Assembly (NCBI GenBank): GCA_012799115.1
Contig: JAAZLY010000239.1
Coordinates: 1 to 13,551 of the forward strand
Length of the DNA stretch: 13,551 bases
Direction: 5' to 3'
Origin: Bacillota bacterium
GTDB lineage: Bacteria; Bacillota; Limnochordia; Darwinibacteriales; Darwinibacteriaceae
The first letter of the stretch is position 1; each line of letters begins with the position of its first letter. The notes below the pieces were generated by a model. The model did not search any database. It saw only the letters and a list, made by a program, of their open reading frames with translations, and had not been told where the DNA came from. Of this stretch, positions 1 through 6,927 are shown piece after piece. The translations under genes were made by a program, and so were the position numbers.

Positions 1-165
1 ATGCCCTTGCAGATCGCCCTCCATCCTTAACCCTCAGCAGCAACCCCCGACTGGGCGTCGCAAGCCACCACCAAAGACTTCATCGATGTGCCCTCAACGG
101 ATTTTTAGGCCCGTTTTCAAGAAAAGGGTTGACGACTAGAATACTGCGCCATTCACCTTTAGGTC
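1..165 (-). ncRNA. Candidate structured noncoding RNA, possibly the 5' part of OLE RNA (partial)
   Basis: Seen: downstream of ispA on the same strand, an extended -10 promoter is followed by about 165 nt with no credible ORF that runs off the window. The minus-strand RNA can fold into a stem of 132-136 with 163-167 (ACGAC/GTCGT), with an inner GAAT/ATTC helix. It can also form a small hairpin of 110-112 with 126-128, and a strong hairpin of 40-44 with 57-61 plus 46-48 with 53-55 closed by AGTC. Known: OLE (ornate, large, extremophilic) RNA, about 600 nt and membrane-associated through Oap proteins, is encoded next to ispA/xseAB and upstream of oapA and dxs in anaerobic and extremophilic Bacillota. 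Inference: this is its 5' end. Alternatives are a long 5' leader of the next gene (often dxs) or another structured RNA. The start is estimated from the promoter; the 3' end lies outside the window. Confidence 0.5.
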
Positions 166-171
166 GTATCT

Positions 172-201
172 ATTATATCATAGTTTTTTTATTAGAAGCA
201 A
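172..201 (-). promoter_or_regulatory. Extended -10 sigma-A-type promoter after ispA
   Basis: On the minus strand a perfect TATAAT (172-177) is preceded by TGA, giving a TGnTATAAT extended -10 (172-180). A weak -35, TTGCTT (196-201), lies 18 bp upstream, with an A-rich stretch in the spacer. Transcription would start near position 165, about 40 nt after the ispA stop codon, and read off the left edge. A strong -10 this close behind a gene end implies that the noncoding stretch downstream has its own transcript beyond any read-through from ispA. Confidence 0.6.
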
Positions 202-206
202 GTAAC

Positions 207-1079
207 CTAGTGGTCCCTCTGGATGATAAAGGAGGCTAGTTCACGGAGTAAGTCCGCCTGATCCGAAAAACTGCTCAGGGCTTCATGGCACTCAGCCACA
301 CAGCGCCGGGCCATCTCTGCGGATTTTTCCAGACCGTAGCGCCGTGGGTAGGTCAGCTTTCCGTGAGCCTGGTCCGTCCTTACAGCTTTACCTAGTTGCT
401 CAGCCTCTCCTATCTCATCAAGGATGTCATCGGTAATTTGAAAGGCCAGCCCGAAGTTCTCCGCATACCTCGTGAGGGCACTGAGTTGCTCCGAGTTTGC
501 CCCACCAAGAAGTGCACCACCCCGCAGTACTGCCGTAAAGAGAGCTCCAGTTTTGTGCTCATGGATATAGCGGAGTGTGTCTGGAGAGAGTTCTTGGTCT
601 TGACTGGCCATGTCAACAACTTGTCCACCTACCATGCCCTGTGATCCCGCTCCCCGTGCTACTTCGCTTATCACTCGGACCGTGGTCTGATAGTCGATAC
701 CGTATTTTTCTGGCATGCGAGCTAGTTCTGCAAAGGCTTCCGTTAAGAGGGCATCTCCTGTCAGAACTGCTACGGCCTCACCGTAGACTCGGTGATTCGT
801 GGGCCTACCACGCCGCAAGTCATCATCGTCCATGCAAGGTAGATCATCATGTACGAGGGAATAGGCGTGAATCATTTCTATTGCTGCAACAAGGCCAGAT
901 GTGTTCTTAACAGATCCGCCCACTGCCATGCAAGCCCCCATCGCCAGAAGAGCTCGTAGTCGTTTGCCGCCTCCGAGGGTAGAATAGCGCATTGATTCAT
1001 GCAGCACTGTAGGAACCGTTTCTTCAGGCGGTAACGCCTGTTCCAGAATTTCTTCCACTTCTAAGACCAATTGCTTCAC
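207..1079 (-). CDS. ispA: Polyprenyl (farnesyl/geranyl) diphosphate synthase
   Basis: A trans-prenyltransferase condensing isopentenyl diphosphate with allylic diphosphates in the cytoplasm to make C15 (possibly C20) precursors for quinones and undecaprenyl phosphate. The 290-residue protein has GGGKRLR (36-42), the first aspartate-rich motif DDLPCMD (78-84) followed by LRRGRPT, GQVVDM (152-157), and the second aspartate-rich motif DDILD (217-221). The two-residue insertion in the first motif is typical of bacterial FPP synthases; product length cannot be settled from sequence. The GTG start at 1079 overlaps the xseB stop as GTGA and has the ribosome site GAGGTG 8 nt upstream, inside the end of xseB, so translation is probably coupled. 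It is the last gene of the accBC-to-ispA run before the noncoding left edge. Confidence 0.93.
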   Translation of the reverse strand: MKQLVLEVEEILEQALPPEETVPTVLHESMRYSTLGGGKRLRALLAMGACMAVGGSVKNTSGLVAAIEMIHAYSLVHDDLPCMDDDDLRRGRPTNHRVYGEAVAVLTGDALLTEAFAELARMPEKYGIDYQTTVRVISEVARGAGSQGMVGGQVVDMASQDQELSPDTLRYIHEHKTGALFTAVLRGGALLGGANSEQLSALTRYAENFGLAFQITDDILDEIGEAEQLGKAVRTDQAHGKLTYPRRYGLEKSAEMARRCVAECHEALSSFSDQADLLRELASFIIQRDH

Positions 1080-1294
1080 GTTTCGTTCACCTCAAATGTC
1101 TCGATTTGGCCATCGCCCATCATCATCTCGATCTTGGCTTCCGCCTGATCTAGTTTTTCATTGCAGAAGCGAGCTAGTTTCACACCTTCCTCAAAAAGAA
1201 CGAGAGCTTCGTCGAGGAGAGCCTCACCCTGTTCAAGCTTGCGGACGATTTCTTCCAATCGCCCCAGCGCCTCTTCAAACTTTAGTTCACTCAT
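1076..1294 (-). CDS. xseB: Exodeoxyribonuclease VII small subunit
   Basis: The small subunit of exonuclease VII, several copies of which coat the coiled-coil arms of one XseA in this single-strand DNA nuclease. The 72-residue protein starts MSELKFEEALGRLEEIV, a typical family N-terminus, and is a two-helix hairpin rich in Glu, Leu and Lys with no catalytic residues, as expected. The ATG at 1294 is chosen over an in-frame ATG at 1318 because it overlaps the xseA stop as ATGA, has GGGAGG 6 nt upstream, and gives the standard family length. It sits between xseA and ispA with 4-base overlaps on both sides, so the three are surely co-transcribed and probably translationally coupled. Confidence 0.93.
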   Translation of the reverse strand: MSELKFEEALGRLEEIVRKLEQGEALLDEALVLFEEGVKLARFCNEKLDQAEAKIEMMMGDGQIETFEVNET

Positions 1295-2484
1295 GGCTTC
1301 CTCCCTTCTACTAGACACACCAAAGAACCTTCGTGGAGTGTTACATAGACTACATCACCAGCTACAACCTGCCTAGACTGGCGCAGTACCTGTCCATCCT
1401 CGGTCTGGCAAATTGAGTAACCCCGAGCGAGAGTCCCCAAGGGACTGAGCGTTTGAAGTTTCCCAACAATGCCAGCAAGTTTCTCTCGCTTTGGAACGAT
1501 ACCATGCCGCTGATAGAGAAACAAGTTGCTCACTAACTCGTCAAGGCGTTGCCTTCGTTGGTCTAGGTGGTGTTTAGGTCTAAGTAGCATCGGGCTCTGG
1601 CCTAGTTGCCTTACATAACGGCGATCCGCCTGAATTCTTCGCTGCATGGATCGCATCATCCGACTTTGTAGGGAGCTAATGGTTTGAAGGAGTTCCCCTT
1701 GCATGGGAACCACAATCTCCGCTGCGGCGGAAGGAGTTGGAGCTCTGTGATCTGCGACAAAGTCTGCGATGGTAAAATCCGTCTCATGTCCACAAGCAGA
1801 AACGGTGGGAATCGTGGATTGGGCAATGGCTCGAGCAAGGCCCTCATCGTTAAAGGCTGCCAATTCTTCAAAGGAACCTCCGCCTCGGCCGATAATGATT
1901 ACATCCACATCCGTGCTTTGCGCCATAGAGAGGGCCTGTATCAGGCTCGAGGGTGCTCCGTCTCCCTGCACTAAGGCAGGAAAGACGAGCACCTGAACTC
2001 CAGGATAGCGCCTGGTAAGAACGTGGAGAATATCACGGAGAGCTGCTCCTGAAGGAGAGGTAATCACACCGATTTTCCGGGGCAAGACAGGCAAGGGCCT
2101 CTTTCGTGCAGGGTCAAACAGACCCTCCCGCTCAAGCTTGTCCTTCAATTGCTCAAAAGCCAGGTGTAAGTCACCTATTCCCTTTGGCAGGAGAAGATCC
2201 ACATAGAGCTGGTACTCCCCATTGGGCTCGTAGACTCCGATAGAACCAACCGCGACGAGAGTATCGCCGTTCTTTGGGACGAACCCTAAACGTTGGTTGC
2301 GCCCGCGAAACATGACGGCTTTAATCCGACTGCGCTCATCGCGCAAGGAAAAATACATGTGACCTGACCGATGGTGCACGAAATTGGAGATCTCACCCTC
2401 CACTGCCACACTCTGAAACTCAGGACCTGACAGAGCAACTGCAATCCGGGTCGTGAGCTCACTTACGGAAATGGGTTGCAGCAT
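1291..2484 (-). CDS. xseA: Exodeoxyribonuclease VII large subunit
   Basis: The catalytic subunit of exonuclease VII, which degrades single-stranded DNA to short oligonucleotides from both ends, in the cytoplasm. The 397-residue protein has an N-terminal OB-fold (about 1-100), then the nuclease domain with IGVITSPSGAALRDI (138-152), the glycine-rich IGRGGGSFEEL (198-208) and GHETDFTIADFVADHRAPTP (232-251), the family's most conserved stretch. A coiled-coil-prone arm follows (about 262-345), and the C-terminal cap holds SPLGTLARGYSI (347-358). It is shorter than the about 456-residue E. coli protein, mainly in the coiled-coil arm, which is within the Bacillota range. The ATG start has GGGGAGG upstream. 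It lies 5 nt after the TsaD-like gene and overlaps xseB by 4 nt. Confidence 0.95.
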   Translation of the reverse strand: MLQPISVSELTTRIAVALSGPEFQSVAVEGEISNFVHHRSGHMYFSLRDERSRIKAVMFRGRNQRLGFVPKNGDTLVAVGSIGVYEPNGEYQLYVDLLLPKGIGDLHLAFEQLKDKLEREGLFDPARKRPLPVLPRKIGVITSPSGAALRDILHVLTRRYPGVQVLVFPALVQGDGAPSSLIQALSMAQSTDVDVIIIGRGGGSFEELAAFNDEGLARAIAQSTIPTVSACGHETDFTIADFVADHRAPTPSAAAEIVVPMQGELLQTISSLQSRMMRSMQRRIQADRRYVRQLGQSPMLLRPKHHLDQRRQRLDELVSNLFLYQRHGIVPKREKLAGIVGKLQTLSPLGTLARGYSICQTEDGQVLRQSRQVVAGDVVYVTLHEGSLVCLVEGRKP

Positions 2485-2489
2485 GTTCG

Positions 2490-3440
2490 TTACCTCCCCT
2501 TTCCACCAGAAGTCAAGAAACTGAAGAAGGCAGCCCCATACGCATTGTCCACGCTATAGACCGGATCGGCAAAGTACAATTGCCAATCCGGCAGTCGTGC
2601 ACGAAGGGTGTCCCGGATAATCTGGTTCGAGGCTACCCCACCCACAATTAAGAGTTCACGGCTAGAGTACGTCTCCGCAGCCCATTGAATCCACTTAACT
2701 AAAGTCCGGGCAATACTCACAAAACAGGTCCGGGCACATACTTCTGGCGACACCTCACCTAGCATGTTTTCCAATGCCGTAAGGGGTCCCGAGAAACTCA
2801 CCATGCCACCGCGGTGAAATGTCGCCACAGGAACGGTCTCACTTGTTCTCTGTGCCATTTTCTCTAAGCTGGGACCTGCCGGGAAGGGAAGACCCAACTT
2901 CACGCCCAGTCGATCCACATACTGCCCTGCATGAAGGTCTAGGGTACCTCCTAAGAGTTTGATTTGGAGTTGGTTTGTCTCCTCTGAACGGCTCACAGCC
3001 GTCAGCTCCGTTGTACCGCCAGACAAGTGGATGACGAGAAAATCCGGACTCTTCGGCCCGTCTGCACTAGCTAGCCCGCCCCAAATGTGTGTCTCTTGGT
3101 GTGTTAGTTTGTGACAGGGTATGCCCAGCAAGTTGCCGAGAGCTTCACCAAGAGCTAACCCCGGTAAAAAGACCGGCAAGTAAGAGTCATCCTGGGGCCG
3201 CGGCTTCACAGAAACGCCAATGGCTGCAAGTTCGTGTTCCTTGACTGCATCGGAGAGTCTTGCAGTAATCTCAGGGATGTTCTGGACATGTTGAAATAAG
3301 GCTTCTGATTGCCGCAAACCCCGGGCACCAGAAGCCACCTGCAAGATGATTCGTTCGTCCGCCTTGATCTTTCCATCCTCACCAAGGAGACACATCGATG
3401 TCGTATAACTACTCGTGTCAATTCCGAGAAACACTCTCAT
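2490..3440 (-). CDS. TsaD/Kae1-family paralogue (O-sialoglycoprotein endopeptidase-like), function unknown
   Basis: A 316-residue ASKHA-fold protein related to TsaD/Kae1/Qri7, which make the t6A modification of tRNA. Family landmarks are a GIDTSSYTTS start (6-15), THQETH (113-118) carrying the two metal-binding histidines H114 and H118, LSGGTTEL (139-146), the LDLHAGQYVDRLGVKLGLPFP region (from 167), FSGPLTALEN (216-225), LLIVGGVASN (263-272) and VDNAYGA (297-303) with the metal-ligand aspartate D298. Differences from true TsaD: SGGHT/SGGNT is replaced by SGGTT, and His138 sits where archaeal Kae1 has a metal-ligand tyrosine. Such paralogues recur beside nusB and xseA in clostridia, in addition to a normal tsaD elsewhere, so I do not call it tsaD. 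The ATG start overlaps the nusB stop as ATGA. Its substrate is unknown. Confidence 0.8.
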   Translation of the reverse strand: MRVFLGIDTSSYTTSMCLLGEDGKIKADERIILQVASGARGLRQSEALFQHVQNIPEITARLSDAVKEHELAAIGVSVKPRPQDDSYLPVFLPGLALGEALGNLLGIPCHKLTHQETHIWGGLASADGPKSPDFLVIHLSGGTTELTAVSRSEETNQLQIKLLGGTLDLHAGQYVDRLGVKLGLPFPAGPSLEKMAQRTSETVPVATFHRGGMVSFSGPLTALENMLGEVSPEVCARTCFVSIARTLVKWIQWAAETYSSRELLIVGGVASNQIIRDTLRARLPDWQLYFADPVYSVDNAYGAAFFSFLTSGGKGR

Positions 3441-3844
3441 TGAAAATCTCCATCTCGAACTACTGTCCCGAGCAGTCCGTTGATAAAACGAGGCGAGTCT
3501 TCATCGCCAAATTCTTTGGCGAGCTCCACCGCCTCATTGACCGTAACCCCAACGGGAATGGCATCCATAAATACAATCTCGTAGATAGCAAGCCGCAGAA
3601 TACTACGATCAATGTACCCGAGACGATGGACCTCCCACGCTTGCGAGATGGTGCCAATTTGGCTGTCCAGAGCCCGCATTTGCTGATGGACGCCACGCAC
3701 CACCGTTCTCACATAATCCTGGTTGTCAGGGCTTAAAGCAACATCATTTAGCCTTTGTTGCAGGGCAGTTTCCGGATCATCTTTGCTCAGATCAATCTGA
3801 TACAAAGTCTGAAACGCAACCTGCCGTGCTAGTCGTCTACTCAA
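3437..3844 (-). CDS. nusB: Transcription antitermination factor NusB
   Basis: An all-helical cytoplasmic RNA-binding protein that pairs with NusE (ribosomal protein S10) on boxA and supports antitermination of rRNA operons. The 135-residue protein has the family start MSRRLARQVAFQTLYQID, the conserved WEVHRLGYIDRSILRLAIYE segment (residues 70-89), and the C-terminal VNEAVELAKEFGDEDSPRFI (102-121) followed by NGLLG. The start is TTG at 3842-3844: it has GAGGTG 8-9 nt upstream and gives exactly the usual N-terminus. The ribosome site overlaps the stop of the DUF2273 gene just upstream, and the nusB stop overlaps the next start as ATGA, so coupling on both sides is likely. Confidence 0.94.
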   Translation of the reverse strand: MSRRLARQVAFQTLYQIDLSKDDPETALQQRLNDVALSPDNQDYVRTVVRGVHQQMRALDSQIGTISQAWEVHRLGYIDRSILRLAIYEIVFMDAIPVGVTVNEAVELAKEFGDEDSPRFINGLLGTVVRDGDFQ

Positions 3845-3850
3845 ACACGA

Positions 3851-4060
3851 TCACCTCGAAAATCGACTGGTAAAATCCCTACCACTTCTTGGCGAATCTA
3901 GATATGAACCTAAAAGAAACCCTGCGCCAATACAGAGCACTACAAAGAGACCCTTCAGTATGCCAAACGCGATAATGATCCAGCCCACAATAAGGCCCAT
4001 GATCGATCCGAGTATCTTTCCTAAATGAGTACCCAGTATTACCAATAACCGCTCTTTCAT
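3851..4060 (-). CDS. DUF2273 small membrane protein
   Basis: A 69-residue membrane protein of the DUF2273 family. It has two hydrophobic segments, about residues 8-33 (glycine-rich, HLGKILGSIMGLIVGW) and 36-53, and a short basic tail (RSGRDFTSRFSR). The first segment has glycine spacing suited to tight helix packing. The family is almost always found with Asp23/Gls24 and AmaP proteins, as here, and probably belongs to the same envelope-associated complex; no biochemical activity is established that I know of. The ATG start has a GGGGTG ribosome site; amaP ends 12 nt upstream and nusB begins 6 nt downstream. Confidence 0.88.
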   Translation of the reverse strand: MKERLLVILGTHLGKILGSIMGLIVGWIIIAFGILKGLFVVLCIGAGFLLGSYLDSPRSGRDFTSRFSR

Positions 4061-4072
4061 ACCAGCACCCCT

Positions 4073-4609
4073 CTAGATTAAGTCTTCGAGCTTAGCAACG
4101 TCGTCTCCATCGTCTTTCATTATTCCGTCTACAAATACATCTACTTCCTGAATGACAATCCCTACCGTCTTTTCCACATAAGACCTGACACTTTCCTGCA
4201 GATCTTCTGATAGACGGGAGAGGTTGTGATCGGGATGAACGACGACCCTGACCGTAACCTTCGGGTTTACTACATCGGTAAAGGACGCACTCACCTGAGC
4301 TAAGCCCGGAATCTGCTCCGTGGCCTCAACAATAAGGCTCTCTACGCAGGAAGTGCTAATTTTCACTTCCCCCAACTCTCTGGGGTAGACGATGAACTTC
4401 TTCCTTTCAAATCTGGTGATCAAAACCAGAATATACACGGCTAGGAGCACCAGGATTAAAGCGACAATACTGCCATCCATCGTCAAATTCGCTGATCTCA
4501 GCCAATCAACCAAGAGGGCACTACCCCACACCGTCGAAAGGAGAAGTCCAGCGAGGGTGACCAAGATCAAGGCGGTTATTCCTAGTAAGACACGATCAAA
4601 GAGTATCAT
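4073..4609 (-). CDS. amaP: Alkaline shock response membrane anchor protein AmaP
   Basis: A membrane protein that in Staphylococcus aureus tethers Asp23 to the cytoplasmic membrane. The 178-residue product has two N-terminal membrane segments (about residues 5-32 and 44-64) followed by RFERKK, a positive-inside flank. A cytoplasmic C-terminal part contains an Asp23-like stretch (IPGLAQVSASFTDVVNPKVTVRV and onward) and an acidic tail. The ATG at 4609 is chosen because GGGGGAAG lies just upstream and it begins 1 nt after the asp23 stop codon. A longer in-frame ATG at 4678 would add 23 basic residues lying entirely over asp23, with no ribosome site. The neighbours (Asp23-family gene and DUF2273 gene) support the assignment. 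Confidence 0.87.
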   Translation of the reverse strand: MILFDRVLLGITALILVTLAGLLLSTVWGSALLVDWLRSANLTMDGSIVALILVLLAVYILVLITRFERKKFIVYPRELGEVKISTSCVESLIVEATEQIPGLAQVSASFTDVVNPKVTVRVVVHPDHNLSRLSEDLQESVRSYVEKTVGIVIQEVDVFVDGIMKDDGDDVAKLEDLI

Positions 4610-4610
4610 C

Positions 4611-5012
4611 TTACTTCCCCCTAGGAGCGGGTATTTGCGCCTCTTCACCCTTTTTTTCTTGCGGGAACTGCACACCAAGAACGTGCAGGTTTACTTCCAT
4701 CACATCAAGGCCTGTCATAACTTCAATCGTTCGCTTGACATTCTCTTGAATCTGCTGAGCAACCTCAGGAATACTGTAACCGTATTCAATGATGAGGAAC
4801 AAATCAACAACACATTCGTGTTCGCCAACATCAACTTTAACACCCTTTGATAAGTTGCGGTGTCCTAGCATTTCGGCGATGCCACCAGCTATGCCTCCAC
4901 TCATTCCGGCTACACCCGGAACTTCAACAGCAGCCAGACCTGCTATGATTCCAACTACATCATTGGCAATCTTCAGTTCGCCTAATTCGCCACGTCGTTC
5001 GGTTTCCGACAT
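4611..5012 (-). CDS. Asp23/Gls24 family envelope stress response protein
   Basis: A 133-residue cytoplasmic protein of the Asp23/Gls24 family, which assembles under the membrane through AmaP and is linked to cell-envelope homeostasis. Landmarks are GELKIANDVVGIIAGLAAVE (11-30), the VPGVAGMSGG turn, the SKGVKVDVGEHECVVDLFLI segment (55-74), IEYGYSIPEVAQQIQENVK and a VMTGLDVMEVNLHVLGV end. The tail is charged and proline-rich. The ATG start has a near-perfect AGGAGGTG site 7 nt upstream. The gene follows accC by 32 nt, where a consensus-like promoter sits, so it probably heads its own transcription unit as well as receiving read-through from accBC. Confidence 0.92.
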   Translation of the reverse strand: MSETERRGELGELKIANDVVGIIAGLAAVEVPGVAGMSGGIAGGIAEMLGHRNLSKGVKVDVGEHECVVDLFLIIEYGYSIPEVAQQIQENVKRTIEVMTGLDVMEVNLHVLGVQFPQEKKGEEAQIPAPRGK

Positions 5013-5033
5013 TCTCTAACACCTCCTGCAAGT

Positions 5034-5062
5034 ATTATACCAAACTATTCCTTGGGCGACAA
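5034..5062 (-). promoter_or_regulatory. Internal extended -10 promoter before the asp23-amaP cluster
   Basis: On the minus strand, TGG-TATAAT (5034-5042) is an extended -10 with a perfect hexamer. TTGTCG (5057-5062) lies 17 bp upstream and matches 4 of 6 bases of the sigma-A -35. The -35 is inside the last codons of accC, and the -10 begins 5 nt after its TAG stop. The start point would be near 5026, leaving a very short leader that begins at the AGGAGGTG ribosome site. Confidence 0.55.
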
Positions 5063-6409
5063 TTCCGTTTCTGCCAACCACTCTTCGAGGAAGTCGGTGG
5101 AAAAGCGAGCCCCCCTGAAGGCAGGATCGTCCATCATCGCTCGATGGAAGGGAATGGATGTTTCGATTCCTTCCACGGTCAACTCTGCAAGAGCCCTCTT
5201 CATCCTGTGGATTGCCTCATCGCGATCCGTTCCCCAAGCAATGAGTTTGCCGAACATGGAATCATAGTAAGGCGGCACAGTGTACCCCTGGTAAACGTGA
5301 CTATCCCAACGCACCCCATAGCCACCGGGAACCAACAATGTCTCAATCAGGCCCGGTGAGGGTCTAGAGTTCATTCTAACGGCTTCAGCGTTGATCCGAC
5401 ATTCGATGGCGTGCCCCATTGGACTAATGTCTCCTTGATCATAGCCGAGGGCCTCGCCCGAAGCGATACGGATTTGTTCTTTGATCAGGTCGATTCCATA
5501 GACCATCTCTGTCACAGGGTGCTCCACTTGAATACGTGTATTCATTTCCATGAAATAGAACTCGCCCGAAGCATCCAGTAAGAACTCCATGGTACCAGCA
5601 TTTCGATAATTGACGGCGGTTGCCCCCAGGACGGCAGCGCGACCCATGGCCGCCCGCATGGATTCATCAACTGCCGCGGAGGGGCACTCTTCAATCAGCT
5701 TCTGGTGCCGGCGCTGGAGGGAACACTCCCGCTCCCCGAAATGGACAATATTGCCGTAGTTGTCACCGAAGAGTTGTACCTCGATATGCCTAGGAGCTTC
5801 AATAAATCGCTCCAGGTAGACTTCATCATTGCTAAAGGCAGCAGCTGCTTCGGAGCGAGCTGTGTGATAGGCCTTGATCAGTTCACCCCGATCTCGAGCC
5901 AGACGCATGCCCTTGCCGCCCCCGCCTGCACTCGCTTTGATCATCACAGGGTAACCCACTTCTTCAGCAACAGCAATCAGTTCTGACTCATCATGGATAG
6001 CTCCTTCGCTCCCGGGCACGACGGGCACACCCGCTGCACGCATGGTAGCCTTAGCCTTCGATTTATCTCCTAGAAGTTCAATCTGCTCTGCAGTAGGACC
6101 GACAAATACAAGATTATGAGCCTCACAAATCTCAGCAAAGATTGCACTCTCACTTAAATACCCATAACCTGGATGAACAGCATCTGCCCCATGAGCCACC
6201 GCTGCTGCCAGGATGTTTTGGGCGTTAAGATAACTGTTTCTAGAAGCAGCAGGTCCAATGCACACTGCCTTGTCAGCCCACCTCGTGTGGAGGGAGTTGC
6301 GATCTGCTTCAGAATAAACAGCAATGGTCTCGATGTTCAGTTCGCGACAGGCACGAATAATTCGCAAGGCAATTTCGCCTCTGTTCGCGACAAGTATTCT
6401 ACGCAACAT
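5045..6409 (-). CDS. accC: Acetyl-CoA carboxylase, biotin carboxylase subunit
   Basis: Carboxylates biotin on AccB using ATP and bicarbonate, the first half-reaction of malonyl-CoA synthesis for fatty acids, in the cytoplasm. The 454-residue protein has full family length: N-terminal Rossmann-like domain (MLRRILVANRGEIALRIIRA), HPGYGYLSE (79-87), the ATP-grasp glycine loop AGGGGKGM (161-168), the conserved EMNTRIQVEHPVTEMV run (288-303) with catalytic Glu and Arg residues, and ECRINAE (336-342) containing the biotin-site arginine R338. The ATG start has AGGAGGTAA upstream and lies 10 nt after the accB stop. Biotin carboxylases of pyruvate or propionyl-CoA carboxylase look alike, but pairing with accB supports accC. 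The accA/accD transferase genes are not in this window. Confidence 0.96.
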   Translation of the reverse strand: MLRRILVANRGEIALRIIRACRELNIETIAVYSEADRNSLHTRWADKAVCIGPAASRNSYLNAQNILAAAVAHGADAVHPGYGYLSESAIFAEICEAHNLVFVGPTAEQIELLGDKSKAKATMRAAGVPVVPGSEGAIHDESELIAVAEEVGYPVMIKASAGGGGKGMRLARDRGELIKAYHTARSEAAAAFSNDEVYLERFIEAPRHIEVQLFGDNYGNIVHFGERECSLQRRHQKLIEECPSAAVDESMRAAMGRAAVLGATAVNYRNAGTMEFLLDASGEFYFMEMNTRIQVEHPVTEMVYGIDLIKEQIRIASGEALGYDQGDISPMGHAIECRINAEAVRMNSRPSPGLIETLLVPGGYGVRWDSHVYQGYTVPPYYDSMFGKLIAWGTDRDEAIHRMKRALAELTVEGIETSIPFHRAMMDDPAFRGARFSTDFLEEWLAETELSPKE

Positions 6410-6419
6410 AGGTTACCTC

Positions 6420-6863
6420 CTAGGCTCTTGGATCGATCAACAATATGGGCTGTCCATACTCAACAGGCTCCCCGTTGTCAACGAGTATTTGCTTGACAAC
6501 TCCCTTCACTTCAGACTCTATTTCATTCATCATTTTCATGGCTTCGATGATAAACAAGACCTGGCCTTGGGTAATCGTCTCACCGACCTGAATGAAGGGA
6601 TCAGCATCTGGAGCTGGAGCGCGATAAAACGTGCCCACCATAGGCGCGGTTATCTCGACCAATCCTTCCCTTGATTCAACGACCGGTTCAGGAGTCCCTA
6701 CGACTTCCGGCATTACAGTCTCCATGACACGAATAGGCGTAGGCACCGCTTCTTTCTGTTCTCTGCGGATGCGTAAACGAAAGTCCCCATTCTCTATCTC
6801 TACCTCTGTTAAGTCAGTCGAATTGACCAAGGAAATGAGTTCCTTAATCTGCTTGAGTTCCAT
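6420..6863 (-). CDS. accB: Acetyl-CoA carboxylase biotin carboxyl carrier protein
   Basis: Carries biotin between the carboxylase and transferase sites of acetyl-CoA carboxylase. The 147-residue protein has an N-terminal helical region (MELKQIKELISLVNSTDLTE), a short valine/proline/glutamate-rich linker (about 40-70), and a C-terminal biotinyl domain containing APMVGTFYRAPAPDADPF (73-90) and the biotinylation motif EAMKM, with the acceptor lysine at K110. The ATG at 6863 has GAGGTG 10 nt upstream and gives the usual family N-terminus; an in-frame ATG at 6887 has no ribosome site and adds eight atypical residues. It follows the spoIIIA operon, an order shared with Bacillus subtilis, and is separated from it by a terminator-like hairpin. 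Confidence 0.95.
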   Translation of the reverse strand: MELKQIKELISLVNSTDLTEVEIENGDFRLRIRREQKEAVPTPIRVMETVMPEVVGTPEPVVESREGLVEITAPMVGTFYRAPAPDADPFIQVGETITQGQVLFIIEAMKMMNEIESEVKGVVKQILVDNGEPVEYGQPILLIDPRA

Positions 6864-6927
6864 ATTTGTGGTGCACCTCTTTCCCATGTATCTTGGTTCA
6901 TTTCGCTAACTTCCTTTTTTCTCCTTC

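Noticed and set aside
81..88. Palindrome CATCGATG as a regulator site
   Set aside because: It lies inside the predicted transcribed structured region, not near a -10 or -35, and an 8-bp palindrome is expected by chance in a window this size.
4610..4678. Basic N-terminal extension of AmaP (23 residues, Lys/Arg-rich)
   Set aside because: It lies entirely over the Asp23 gene in another frame and has no ribosome site. The ATG at 4609 has a good site and gives the standard two-helix start.
6809..6901. Small minus-strand ORF of about 30 codons starting in the spoIIIAH-accB gap
   Set aside because: It overlaps the accB start out of frame, and its only upstream purine-rich site is poorly spaced. 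No family resemblance.
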